Program-made: the position numbers and the translations under genes
In this document: one piece after another, positions 1-7,783 of the stretch
Layout of the letters: every line of letters starts with the position of its first letter
How positions within the stretch are numbered: the stretch's first letter is position 1
Assembly (NCBI GenBank): GCA_030601015.1
Contig: JAUVUO010000005.1
Coordinates: 1 to 18,909, forward strand
From: Candidatus Omnitrophota bacterium
GTDB taxonomy: Bacteria; Omnitrophota; Gorgyraeia; Duberdicusellales; 4484-171
Length of the DNA: 18,909 nt
Direction of reading: 5' to 3'
The notes under the pieces: model-generated
The model's database searches: none
What the model was told of the DNA's origin: nothing
Seen by the model: only the letters and a program-made list of their open reading frames with translations

Positions 1-352
1 ATAAATTCAAAGTTCCGTTGGCATTAATCTCAAAATCGGTAAAAGGCTCACGGGCGGCCCAATCATGAGAAGGCTGGGCTGCGGTATGAATTATAAGCTC
101 AAAAGGATATTTTTTAAAAACTTCTTCGACTTTTGCCTTATCGCGTATATCTATATTTAAATGAGTATACTTATCTTTAAATATCTCCTGCAGCCGTTTT
201 TTGTTCTCATCGGTACTAGCCTCTTTACCAAAAAAGTAAGCCCGCATATTATTGTCGATGCCAACCACTTTAAATCCTTTTTCAATAAAGAATTCGACCG
301 CCTGAGAACCGATAAGCCCTGATGAACCAGTGATTAAAGCGTATTTAATCAT
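1..352 (-). CDS. NAD-dependent epimerase, CDP-paratose 2-epimerase-like (C-terminus cut by window edge)
   Basis: About 117 N-terminal residues of an extended short-chain dehydrogenase/reductase (SDR) are visible; the rest lies beyond position 1. The protein opens with a Rossmann NAD(P)-binding motif TGSSGLIG (residues 8-15) and an acidic end to the second strand (GIDNN). A later segment contains HTAAQPSHDWAA followed by DFEINANGTLNL. The AAQPSHDW stretch and the long insert after GIDNN (RAYFFGKEAS) are, from memory, typical of proteins annotated as CDP-paratose/CDP-tyvelose 2-epimerase-like; real substrates of this group are mostly untested. The ATG at 352-350 overlaps the TGA of the upstream ligase-like gene by 4 nt (ATGA), so translation is probably coupled. 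The catalytic YxxxK lies outside the window. SDR assignment is firm; the substrate is a guess. Confidence 0.85.
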   Translation of the reverse strand, partial: MIKYALITGSSGLIGSQAVEFFIEKGFKVVGIDNNMRAYFFGKEASTDENKKRLQEIFKDKYTHLNIDIRDKAKVEEVFKKYPFELIIHTAAQPSHDWAAREPFTDFEINANGTLNL

Positions 353-1632
353 AATACACGAATGTAACTTTGTTTCATTTCCGAAATGTTTCGTTTTTCT
401 TGAGGAATTGAACCGGCGACTACTCCAAACAGAAGCCAAAATATCGGCGTATCTTGGAAACCAACAGTAATAATTGTACACGATAAAGCAAAAATAAGGC
501 CGGCAAGAATTGAGCCTGCTAACCCTATCTGAATTACCTGACTATTTCTATCCCGACACAATCTTATCGGCCTAAATACATTCTTAAAAAACACCACAAA
601 AATCCATAAAAACGCTAAAAGACCTACAATCCCCATCTCACACAAAACCTCCAAATAAGTATTATGAACATGGAAATTATTTCCTTCAGAATATCCTCCT
701 ACAGGAGCATATTCATAAAGAAGTTTTTCATACATGCCCGGTCCTATCCCAAAAATAGGATAATCTTTAAATATTCTTATTGCAGACCCACTTAATTCTT
801 TTCTAACAATATATGATTTTTGGGCAGAAGGATTTAAAATACCTTTCATTCTTTGTTGATAATTCTGAGGCATAATAAGCAAAATAACAACAGCTATAAG
901 GAAAGAAAAAAATATATATTTCTTTCTTTTCGAAAAAAGAACAATAAATATCAAAGAAATCGCTACCGCCACCCATGCCCCTCTTGAACCATTACAAACC
1001 AAAACAAAAAACAATAGTCCAAATGTAATAAAACCGACTGCTTTAAGCAGCTTATTTTTTGCACAGACAAAAAAAGCAAAGCTAAAAGGCGTAAAATAGA
1101 CTAAATAAACAGGTAGCATATAAAAACTTATTTTTTTTCCAAAAACTGTCCAAAGCCTACCGGGATGAAACCGAAAATAATCCCAAACTCCGCCTATGCC
1201 TATAATAGCTCCCAGTAATAAAAAAGAGCCGGCAATAATACCTATATTCGACAAGGATATCTTTCTGCCAAAAAAACTACCGAGAACCGGGCCAATCGAA
1301 TTCCGGGTTAAATCAACTCCTAAAAAAAATAGGACAAAATAAGGAAGATACCGCTGGAAAAGAATTTCCTGGCTGTGATAAGGCTTAAGGCTGAATATCG
1401 TTGAAAAAACAGCCGCAAGAAAGAAAACTGCTATGGCCGTGTTAGAAAATGTGCGAGAAAAGAATCCTCTATAAAATTTACTCTTATATTTCAATATATT
1501 AAGAGCCAGCCAAAAAACTACGGCAGAATAACATAGAATTTTGCCGAGATACTTATCAAAAGGAATAATAAGTAAAAACCCACATAAAATAGCCAATAAA
1601 ACTTTCTCAATTATGAATACGGTTTTTTTCAC
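349..1632 (-). CDS. O-antigen ligase/polymerase-like membrane protein (Wzy_C/WaaL family)
   Basis: This 427-aa, very hydrophobic protein has roughly ten or more predicted membrane segments. Family landmarks visible are NGSRGAWVA (about residues 214-222), the periplasmic-loop arginine region of the O-antigen ligase superfamily; DYPIFGIGPGMYEKL (about 290-304); and HVHNTYLEVLCEMGIVG (about 321-337), the Wzy_C signature. Members either ligate undecaprenyl-linked O-antigen to lipid A-core (WaaL) or polymerise repeat units (Wzy), and sequence alone does not separate the two. A second such protein sits at 15215-16555, so the pair may split these roles. The start is GTG at 1632-1630, overlapping the TGA of the 4,6-dehydratase gene as GTGA. 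No other in-frame start lies near, and there is no strong Shine-Dalgarno, which fits translational coupling. Confidence 0.88.
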   Translation of the reverse strand: MKKTVFIIEKVLLAILCGFLLIIPFDKYLGKILCYSAVVFWLALNILKYKSKFYRGFFSRTFSNTAIAVFFLAAVFSTIFSLKPYHSQEILFQRYLPYFVLFFLGVDLTRNSIGPVLGSFFGRKISLSNIGIIAGSFLLLGAIIGIGGVWDYFRFHPGRLWTVFGKKISFYMLPVYLVYFTPFSFAFFVCAKNKLLKAVGFITFGLLFFVLVCNGSRGAWVAVAISLIFIVLFSKRKKYIFFSFLIAVVILLIMPQNYQQRMKGILNPSAQKSYIVRKELSGSAIRIFKDYPIFGIGPGMYEKLLYEYAPVGGYSEGNNFHVHNTYLEVLCEMGIVGLLAFLWIFVVFFKNVFRPIRLCRDRNSQVIQIGLAGSILAGLIFALSCTIITVGFQDTPIFWLLFGVVAGSIPQEKRNISEMKQSYIRVL

Positions 1633-3479
1633 TCGTTGTATTGAAGATTTGGAATAAAAGAAGGGACGATGTCCCGTATTTTTCTTATAATTTCTCGTTC
1701 ATTCCTTATTTTTATTAATTTTTCTAATTCTTTAATCTGGCTTCTCAACTTTCGGGAATCAAAATCATTAGGCTGAGTAATATAAATTTTATTATGTTTA
1801 GTAACCTCATCTCGTTCAGCATCATGCAATGTTTGTTCACGTAATTTTTCACCCGGGCGCAAACCAATAAACTTTATAGATATATCTTTTTCCGGCTTAA
1901 GGCCGGAAAGAGCAATCAGATTTTTGGCAAGGTCAACTATTTTTATCTGCTCTCCCATATCTAAAATAAATATCTCCCCACCTTTTCCTATAGCACCGGC
2001 TTGTAAAACTAATCGCACAGCTTCATACACACTCATAAAATAACGCATTGCATCAGGATGAGTAACAGTAACAGGCCCTCCACCCTCTATCTGCTTCTTA
2101 AAAAGGGGAACAACGCTTCCATTTGAACCCAACACATTTCCAAAACGAACCGCCATAAATTTAGTCTTACTGTTTTTCGCCTTTGCCTGTAAAACCATCT
2201 CAACAATACGTTTAGTTGCTCCCATTACGCTTGTAGGATTAACCGCTTTATCCGTAGATATTAAAACAAAACGCTCAACATTATAATGTTCAGCGGCATA
2301 GATAAGGCTTCTACTGCCAATAGCATTATTCCTAAAAGCCACGGCTACATTTTTTTCCATCAAAGGTACATGTTTAAAGGCCGCGGCGTGAGAAATTATC
2401 TGGGGCCTTAATCTAGAAAAAGTATATTTAAGCAGGCTGATATCCTTTATATCCCCTATAATAGTCTTTAAAGAAAGGTTGGGATAATCAGCCTGCAATT
2501 CTCTTTCTAAAAAATATATATCATTTTCATTGTGGTCCCACAAAATTAATTTTTGAGGGAAAAAGCCGGCAATTTGTCTTGAAAGCTCTGAACCAATCGA
2601 GCCTCCAGCCCCGGTTATTAAAACAACTTTTCCTTCAGTATAACTTTTTATCTCTTCTTCATTGATATCCACTGTCTCACGCCCTAAAAGGTCTTCCGGC
2701 TGAACATCTCTTAATTTAATCTCTAAATCTCCGCTTAAAATCTTATACATTCCGGGTGCAATTTTAATCTTAATTCCTTTAATCTGACAATATCCCAAAA
2801 TGTCTCTAATAACTTTTCCTTCGGCGGAAGGAATCGCGATAATAATTCCCTCAACTCCATATTTATCTACTACTTCAGGGATCTTCTCTCTGTCGCCTAA
2901 AACCTTTACGCCCTGAATGTGTAAATTCCGCTTGCCAACACTATCATCAATAAATCCCACTATATTAAGATGCATATCAGGATTTCTCCGACATTCTTCC
3001 AAAACCAAATTCCCTGCTTCGCCGGCCCCCACAATAATAACTTTTTTATCTCGAAGCTTTAAAGAAAAACTCCTTTTCTCTCTGATCAGCCTTCCGCTAA
3101 ATTTAAACCCGCCAATTAATATTAAACACATTCCCCAATCTAAAACAAATATTGAACGCGGATAACCTACCACTCGATAGATAAAAGCAATAATCAAAAA
3201 GAAACCCACGCTGGCAACACTATTAGCTTTTATAATCTGCCAAAGATCAAACATGCTCACATATCTCAGCGAAGAATGGAATAAACCAAAGCAATAAAAT
3301 ACAACTATCTTTATAAGAATTAATATCGGCAATGTTTTTGAGATAAAAGACGTATATGCGGAGATAGAAAAGTCAAAACGCAGAAGAAAAGACAAGTAAT
3401 AAGAAAATGCTATTAGAACGCAGTAAAATCCAATTATAAAAGGAAGCCTAAATTTTCTAAAAACACGCAAAAATGTCAT
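1629..3479 (-). CDS. Membrane-anchored UDP-GlcNAc 4,6-dehydratase (WbpM/PglF/CapD family)
   Basis: The 616-aa length matches the large, membrane-anchored WbpM/PglF branch. About four hydrophobic helices (residues 12-125) precede a first Rossmann domain (VIIVGAGEAGN, 147-157) and then the catalytic SDR domain starting at VLITGAGGSIGSE (286-298). The active-site stretch STDKAVNPTSVMGATKR carries S408, M419 and K423, the altered Ser-Met-Lys triad known for WbpM-type enzymes instead of Ser-Tyr-Lys. The family converts UDP-GlcNAc to UDP-4-keto-6-deoxy-GlcNAc, the precursor of QuiNAc, FucNAc and bacillosamine-type sugars. The ATG at 3479 has AAGGG about 9 nt upstream and follows the only sizeable intergenic gap, where a promoter candidate is visible. 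Together with the nearby WbpV-like reductase (4230-5174) and phosphoglycosyl transferase (3670-4233) it suggests production and loading of a HexNAc initiating sugar. Confidence 0.95.
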   Translation of the reverse strand: MTFLRVFRKFRLPFIIGFYCVLIAFSYYLSFLLRFDFSISAYTSFISKTLPILILIKIVVFYCFGLFHSSLRYVSMFDLWQIIKANSVASVGFFLIIAFIYRVVGYPRSIFVLDWGMCLILIGGFKFSGRLIREKRSFSLKLRDKKVIIVGAGEAGNLVLEECRRNPDMHLNIVGFIDDSVGKRNLHIQGVKVLGDREKIPEVVDKYGVEGIIIAIPSAEGKVIRDILGYCQIKGIKIKIAPGMYKILSGDLEIKLRDVQPEDLLGRETVDINEEEIKSYTEGKVVLITGAGGSIGSELSRQIAGFFPQKLILWDHNENDIYFLERELQADYPNLSLKTIIGDIKDISLLKYTFSRLRPQIISHAAAFKHVPLMEKNVAVAFRNNAIGSRSLIYAAEHYNVERFVLISTDKAVNPTSVMGATKRIVEMVLQAKAKNSKTKFMAVRFGNVLGSNGSVVPLFKKQIEGGGPVTVTHPDAMRYFMSVYEAVRLVLQAGAIGKGGEIFILDMGEQIKIVDLAKNLIALSGLKPEKDISIKFIGLRPGEKLREQTLHDAERDEVTKHNKIYITQPNDFDSRKLRSQIKELEKLIKIRNEREIIRKIRDIVPSFIPNLQYNE

Positions 3480-3507
3480 AATTTATTGCCCTTATCTAAA
3501 AATACAC

Positions 3508-3521
3508 CTCTTTCAAAAGAG
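3508..3521. repeat. Short perfect inverted repeat in the leader of the 4,6-dehydratase gene
   Basis: CTCTTT and AAAGAG arms are separated by 2 nt, about 30 nt upstream of the ATG at 3479 and downstream of the promoter candidate. It could be a small operator or a weak leader hairpin. It has no run of T residues after it, so it is not a convincing terminator. Short palindromes like this also arise by chance in AT-rich DNA. Confidence 0.25.
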
Positions 3522-3553
3522 AAACTCAATCTCTGCAAACTATATTAAATGTA

Positions 3554-3581
3554 ATTATAGCCTTGAAAACAAAAAGCGCAA
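3554..3581 (-). promoter_or_regulatory. Candidate sigma70-type promoter for the 4,6-dehydratase gene and downstream genes
   Basis: On the minus strand a perfect -10 hexamer TATAAT (3559-3554) is preceded, after 16 nt, by TTGCGC (3581-3576), which matches the first three bases of the -35 consensus. Transcription would begin near 3547 and give a leader of about 70 nt before the ATG at 3479. It lies in the only intergenic gap longer than 15 nt in the window, which strengthens the case for an internal transcription start. The call is from sequence alone, and perfect TATAAT hexamers are not rare in AT-rich DNA. Confidence 0.5.
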
Positions 3582-3625
3582 TATCTTAATTGCACCTTAA
3601 TCTTTTTCTGCCCCACTCTCTTTCT

Positions 3626-3660
3626 ATCGACTATCGACCATGGACTTAGGACTACAGACT
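3626..3660. repeat. Degenerate heptamer tandem repeat (five units) in the intergenic gap
   Basis: Five consecutive 7-nt units (ATCGACT-type) run from 3626 to 3660. Every unit ends in GAC followed by T or C, and the first three bases vary. Read on the minus strand this is an AGTC phased every 7 nt. It sits just past the stop of the phosphoglycosyl transferase gene and upstream of the promoter candidate. The rest of the 3480-3669 gap holds the promoter candidate and the small inverted repeat; I see no small gene in it. Confidence 0.7.
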
Positions 3661-3669
3661 CCCCTAACC

Positions 3670-4233
3670 TCAATGACTCACTCCCTCTCTCCTAATAACC
3701 TTCACAAATGTCCTAAACAGGATCTTAAGATCAAATAGAAACGACTTATTTTTCAAATAATATTCATCAAATTCTACCTTAACTGGAATGGGTAATTCAT
3801 CTCGTCCATTCACTTGTGCCCATCCAGTAATTCCCGGAATAATTTTATGTATTCCTTTGCTAGTTCTCGATTCAATCAAATCATCCTGGTTGTATAATGC
3901 GGGACGAGGGCCTACAAAACTTATATCTCCCTTGAAAATGCTATATAATTGCGGCAATTCATCCAAACTAAACTTACGCAAAAAAAAGCCAATCGGAGTA
4001 AGGTAAACTTTAGGATTTTTCATAAGATGAGTAGCAACAGTAGGAGTATCAATACGCATCGTTCGAAATTTAGGCATCCTAAATATGCTATTATTAATCC
4101 CGACTCTATCCGACCAATACAACACCGGCCCTTTCGAAGTCAGTTTTACCATCAATCCGACAACAAGAATCGGCACACTTAAAAAACACAATGTAATACT
4201 GGCCATAGCTAAATCAAAAATACGCTTGATCAT
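3670..4233 (-). CDS. Undecaprenyl-phosphate sugar phosphotransferase (PglC-type monotopic phosphoglycosyl transferase)
   Basis: The 187-aa size fits the minimal PglC-like members of the bacterial sugar transferase family. An N-terminal re-entrant hydrophobic helix (residues 4-30) is followed by KFRTM (55-59), the catalytic Asp-Glu dyad in SLDELPQL (D91, E92), SFVGPRPA (105-112) and the C-terminal PGITGWAQVNGRD (133-145). These enzymes transfer a sugar 1-phosphate from a UDP-sugar to undecaprenyl phosphate at the cytoplasmic face, the committed step of repeat-unit assembly. The gene follows a WbpV-like SDR with a 4-nt ATGA overlap and precedes the 4,6-dehydratase. I infer that the sugar loaded is QuiNAc, FucNAc or a related 6-deoxy-HexNAc. 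There is no obvious Shine-Dalgarno at ATG 4233, consistent with coupling. Confidence 0.95.
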   Translation of the reverse strand: MIKRIFDLAMASITLCFLSVPILVVGLMVKLTSKGPVLYWSDRVGINNSIFRMPKFRTMRIDTPTVATHLMKNPKVYLTPIGFFLRKFSLDELPQLYSIFKGDISFVGPRPALYNQDDLIESRTSKGIHKIIPGITGWAQVNGRDELPIPVKVEFDEYYLKNKSFLFDLKILFRTFVKVIRREGVSH

Positions 4234-5174
4234 GATTTAAAGTGTTTGACAGTTTCCTTAATACCTTCTTCAAGAATGAAGGGCGGTTCCCAGCCAAGTA
4301 AATTCCTGATTTTGTTGCTGTCAACAAGAAGAGTCCTTGTCAATTTTTCCGCTTCTTCGCCTTTGCCTGCAATTTTACATAACACTTTTAAGATACTGGG
4401 ATGCAAAGAAAACAAAATCGGCTTTTTATTCATCATAAAAGCGATCATCTTTATTAATTCCGGAGAAGAAACATCCTGTCCATCGCTTACCATAAAAGTT
4501 TTGCCTGCTGCCTTTGGATGAGCAACACAAGTAATAATAGCATCTACCAAGTTACCTAGATAAATAAAACTGCGCCGGTTATTGATACCCTTAAACGGTA
4601 AAGGCAAGCCAACAATTTTAATCAAATTCTTAAAATTAGCTTTCACATCCGGCCCATAAACCAAAGGAGGCCGTAAAATTACAGTCTGAAGTCCCGTCTC
4701 CGCGGCTATACAAGCTAATGCCTGTTCTGCCTCCATCTTACTGATACCATAAGCATCTTGAGGTGAAGGAAGGTCATTTTCGGTGTACGGCCGCAAGGCT
4801 CCTTCGCCATTTACCTTGACCGAACTAATAAAGACAAACCGTTTCACTCCGGCAAACACAGCCATACGTGCCAACCGCTCAGTCCCCAAAACATTAACTT
4901 TCCGGAAAGCATCAAGTGGATCAACCGTTGAATCATTCATGATATGGACACGTGCCGCAAGATGAACAACCGTATCTATCCCTGCAAAATCCTGATTGTG
5001 GAAATTACAATTTTCAACTAAATCTAAACATACGCTTTCAACACCGACCGGCAAGAGACTGATTTTAGATTCTTCCCGAACAAAAGCCTTAACCTTCCAA
5101 TTGTTTTCCAACATTTTAGCGCATAATGAACGTCCGATAAAACCAGCGGCACCAGTTATCAAAATCTTTTTCAT
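4230..5174 (-). CDS. NAD-dependent SDR, WbpV/WreQ-like 4-keto-6-deoxy-HexNAc reductase candidate
   Basis: This 314-aa extended SDR has the NAD(P)-binding motif TGAAGFIG (residues 7-14), HLAARVHIMND (71-81), a Ser pair in FISSVKVNGE (S117/S118) and the catalytic Y142-xxx-K146 in YGISK. HLAARVH.MN followed by FISSVKVNGE and PQD.YGISK is, in my recollection, the signature of the WbpV/WreQ group. That group reduces the product of WbpM-type dehydratases to UDP-QuiNAc (or the FucNAc counterpart) and is commonly misnamed UDP-glucose 4-epimerase. Its position directly upstream of the phosphoglycosyl transferase (ATGA overlap) and one gene from the dehydratase supports this. The base composition looks richer in G+C than the AT-rich genes just upstream. 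Family certain; product inferred. Confidence 0.93.
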   Translation of the reverse strand: MKKILITGAAGFIGRSLCAKMLENNWKVKAFVREESKISLLPVGVESVCLDLVENCNFHNQDFAGIDTVVHLAARVHIMNDSTVDPLDAFRKVNVLGTERLARMAVFAGVKRFVFISSVKVNGEGALRPYTENDLPSPQDAYGISKMEAEQALACIAAETGLQTVILRPPLVYGPDVKANFKNLIKIVGLPLPFKGINNRRSFIYLGNLVDAIITCVAHPKAAGKTFMVSDGQDVSSPELIKMIAFMMNKKPILFSLHPSILKVLCKIAGKGEEAEKLTRTLLVDSNKIRNLLGWEPPFILEEGIKETVKHFKS

Positions 5175-6316
5175 AAAACTAATTTACTTAATAAAATATC
5201 AGCTATTTTTTTTGAAGCCTTACCATCGCCATAAGGATTTTTTAGCGTAACCATTCGCTTATATACCTTTTTATCTGTCAGCAATTTTTTACATTCTTTA
5301 AAGATTTTTTTTTCATTTGTTCCAACAAGTTTCGCGGCACCGGCCTTCACTCCTTCAGGACGCTCTGTAATATCTCGCATTACAAGAATCGGCTTCCCGA
5401 AAGTTATAGCCTCTTCTTGTATCCCTCCCGAATCTGTTAAGATTAGATATGACTTCTTCATTAAATATACAAACGGAAGATACCCCAAAGGTTCTATTAA
5501 ATGAATATTTGACAATTTATTTTTATTTAATATATTTTTCACTGGGCCTTGGACATTAGGATTTAAATGAACCGGATATACAAAATCACATTTAGGAAAA
5601 GATAATGCAAGCCTCCTAATTGCATTACAAATACTCCTAAAACCCCTGCCGAAACTTTCTCGCCTATGGCCTGTAATTAAAACAATTTTTTTACTTTTTC
5701 CTTTTAGAAAATAAAAACTTTTCTCAAGCTTAATTTTCATACTAGACGATTTAATTACTTTCAAAACGTCACCTAAGGCATCTACCACGGTATTTCCTGT
5801 AACAAATATTTTGCTTTCTAAAATCCCTTCTTTAAGCAAGTTGTCTCTTGCCCATTTTGTCGGTGCAAAATTAAAATCAGCAATTTCCGTTACTAAACGC
5901 CTATTTATCTCTTCCGGAAATGGTGAATACTTATTATTTGTTCTTAATCCCGCTTCCACGTGCCCGATTGGAATTTTAAAATAAAATGCAGCCAAAGAAG
6001 TGACAAAAGCCGTAGTTGTATCTCCCTGAACTAAAATGACATCCGGTTTACTTTTAAGTATAACGGATTTTAATTGAGTTAAAGATCTCGCCGTAAGGCT
6101 AAAAAGATCTTGATTTTTCTTCATTATATTTAAATCATAATCAGGCTTGATATTGAAAATATTCAAAACTTGATCTAACATGTGTCTGTGCTGAGCTGTT
6201 ATACAAATCTGCGTCTTAAAATTAGAACGAGATTTTAATTGTTTAATAACCGGGGCCATCTTTATAGCCTCGGGCCGCGTTCCAAATACTACTAATATTT
6301 TTTTTCGCATACTCAT
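5171..6316 (-). CDS. wecB: UDP-N-acetylglucosamine 2-epimerase (non-hydrolysing)
   Basis: The 381-aa protein has the full motif set of the WecB/MnaA family: FGTRPEAIKMAPV (residues 11-23), QGDTTT (97-102), EAGLRT (121-126), FPEEINRR (133-140), ITGHRRE (214-220), and DSGGIQEE (295-302) followed by MRDITERPE. It interconverts UDP-GlcNAc and UDP-ManNAc in the cytoplasm. No WecC-type dehydrogenase is next to it, so the product is probably used as ManNAc, or is oxidised by an enzyme encoded elsewhere. The start is ATG 6316; an internal ATG two codons later is equally possible. The gene overlaps the downstream SDR by 4 nt and follows the radical SAM gene after 15 nt. A WbjD/Cap5G-like role in L-FucNAc synthesis is an alternative but less likely, because the small Cap5E partner is absent. 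Confidence 0.95.
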   Translation of the reverse strand: MSMRKKILVVFGTRPEAIKMAPVIKQLKSRSNFKTQICITAQHRHMLDQVLNIFNIKPDYDLNIMKKNQDLFSLTARSLTQLKSVILKSKPDVILVQGDTTTAFVTSLAAFYFKIPIGHVEAGLRTNNKYSPFPEEINRRLVTEIADFNFAPTKWARDNLLKEGILESKIFVTGNTVVDALGDVLKVIKSSSMKIKLEKSFYFLKGKSKKIVLITGHRRESFGRGFRSICNAIRRLALSFPKCDFVYPVHLNPNVQGPVKNILNKNKLSNIHLIEPLGYLPFVYLMKKSYLILTDSGGIQEEAITFGKPILVMRDITERPEGVKAGAAKLVGTNEKKIFKECKKLLTDKKVYKRMVTLKNPYGDGKASKKIADILLSKLVL

Positions 6317-6331
6317 CTTAACTATTTTAAA

Positions 6332-7783
6332 TTATCTCAAAAGTTTCATAGCAAATTTTCTCGCTATATTCCGTGATTTGCTTATAACACCCTTATCCGC
6401 TGACGGCTTCAAAAAGAATAATAGGGGCCGTTTAAAAAATAAAATGATTTTAAGTAATATTTTTTCAAAGAGAAAAGGAAATTTCATTTTTGAGAGAATT
6501 AATCGGGCATAAAAAAATATCTGCAATAAATTAAAATACTTTTTTATTTCTTTATGCGTTATGAAAGTTTCTTTTAAGCAAGGAGATTCTAAATATCCTG
6601 AGAATGATTCAATACCATCTAGTATCATTCCATATTCAACACATTTTTCGTAAAGTTTTGTTCCCGGATAAGGATAAAAATAAAAACATTTACCAAAATC
6701 TGGTTTTAATTCTAGATTCAAATCAAACGTTTCTTTTGCCATCTTAGATGTTTCAAAGGGTAATCCAAACATATTAAAAGAAAAACTCTTAATCTTTTCT
6801 TTTCTGGTTATCCGAAAAGCTTTTTTTATCTGCTCGTTAGAATATCTTCTATTTAAAATATTCTTTCTTAACCATTCATTTGCTGTTTCTATGCCGAAAT
6901 CAATAGATATGCATCCCGCATTTTTAAGGCATTTTACAACATCTTCATTAATTGTTTCAACTCTCGCATTGCATAAGAATGGTAGTCCTACATTTTCTTT
7001 ATAACTTTTACAGAAATCTGATAACCATTCTTTGTTTAGAGTAAAGGTATCGTCAGCTAAAGCTATTTTTCTAGTATCAGGATATAGCCCAAGGTTATTT
7101 TTAATTATGCTTATCGCCCTTTTTATTGATGGAAAACGAACATATTTGCTTTTATTCGGATATATTTCCCGAAAGGCATGATTGCAGCAATAATTACAGT
7201 TATAAGGACATCCTCTAGATAATATCATAGGAAAACAATTACCGTTCTTGCTTATAATTCCATAATAATCAAACAAAGTATAATCAGGCAAAAAGAAAGA
7301 ATCTATATCTTGCAAGGGAACAATGGTATTTTTTACTATTTCCTTATTTATTTTAAAGTAAAAACTGGGGATGTCCAAAAAATCCATTTTATTATCAAGC
7401 CTTTCACACAGCTCTTTCAAAGCATTCTCCCCTTCCCCTATGCATACAGCATCAAGCTCAGGAAATTCTTCAAAGGTCTTATCTTTTAATAATGAACAAT
7501 GCACTCCTCCTGCAATTAATAACTCCGCTTTTATATTAGCTTTATTCAGAAAACTCCTTACATATTTTCTCTGATTAGTTGTAAAAGATAAAGCTATTAT
7601 ATCAAACTTTTTATTACCCAAATGTTCAATCGCCCTGTTTAACTCTGGCTTATTAATTATATGGCTCAAAGATACACTATGGTTATTGCTTTTAAGCATA
7701 CCAAAAATATATGCCAAGCCATGATGAAGGCTTGGAAAATATCCGGTATTTACATCAAAATAGACAAAATGTATCTTTGCCAT
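6332..7783 (-). CDS. B12-binding-domain radical SAM enzyme (first of two)
   Basis: The 483-aa protein has an N-terminal cobalamin-binding-type Rossmann domain (about residues 1-135), recognised by HGLAYIFGMLKSNNH, FDIIALSFTT, LLIAGGVH and the GEGE-like IGEGEN. A radical SAM barrel follows with the cluster motif SRGCPYNCNYC (C192, C196, C199), then IALADDTF, a FGIETAN segment and FNMFGLPFET. The DxHxxG histidine motif of classic B12 domains is not visible, as in many members of this BchE-like class. Such enzymes perform C-methylations, cyclisations or other radical chemistry; the substrate here is unknown. Its place between a sugar SDR (sharing the A of TAATG) and wecB suggests action on a sugar, lipid carrier or peptide linked to the glycan. 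The region is very AT-rich. Confidence 0.92.
   Translation of the reverse strand: MAKIHFVYFDVNTGYFPSLHHGLAYIFGMLKSNNHSVSLSHIINKPELNRAIEHLGNKKFDIIALSFTTNQRKYVRSFLNKANIKAELLIAGGVHCSLLKDKTFEEFPELDAVCIGEGENALKELCERLDNKMDFLDIPSFYFKINKEIVKNTIVPLQDIDSFFLPDYTLFDYYGIISKNGNCFPMILSRGCPYNCNYCCNHAFREIYPNKSKYVRFPSIKRAISIIKNNLGLYPDTRKIALADDTFTLNKEWLSDFCKSYKENVGLPFLCNARVETINEDVVKCLKNAGCISIDFGIETANEWLRKNILNRRYSNEQIKKAFRITRKEKIKSFSFNMFGLPFETSKMAKETFDLNLELKPDFGKCFYFYPYPGTKLYEKCVEYGMILDGIESFSGYLESPCLKETFITHKEIKKYFNLLQIFFYARLILSKMKFPFLFEKILLKIILFFKRPLLFFLKPSADKGVISKSRNIARKFAMKLLR

Noticed and set aside
3508..3521. Rho-independent terminator
   Set aside because: The hairpin arms are 6 nt with a 2-nt centre, AT-biased, and no T run follows in either direction that would fit a gene end.
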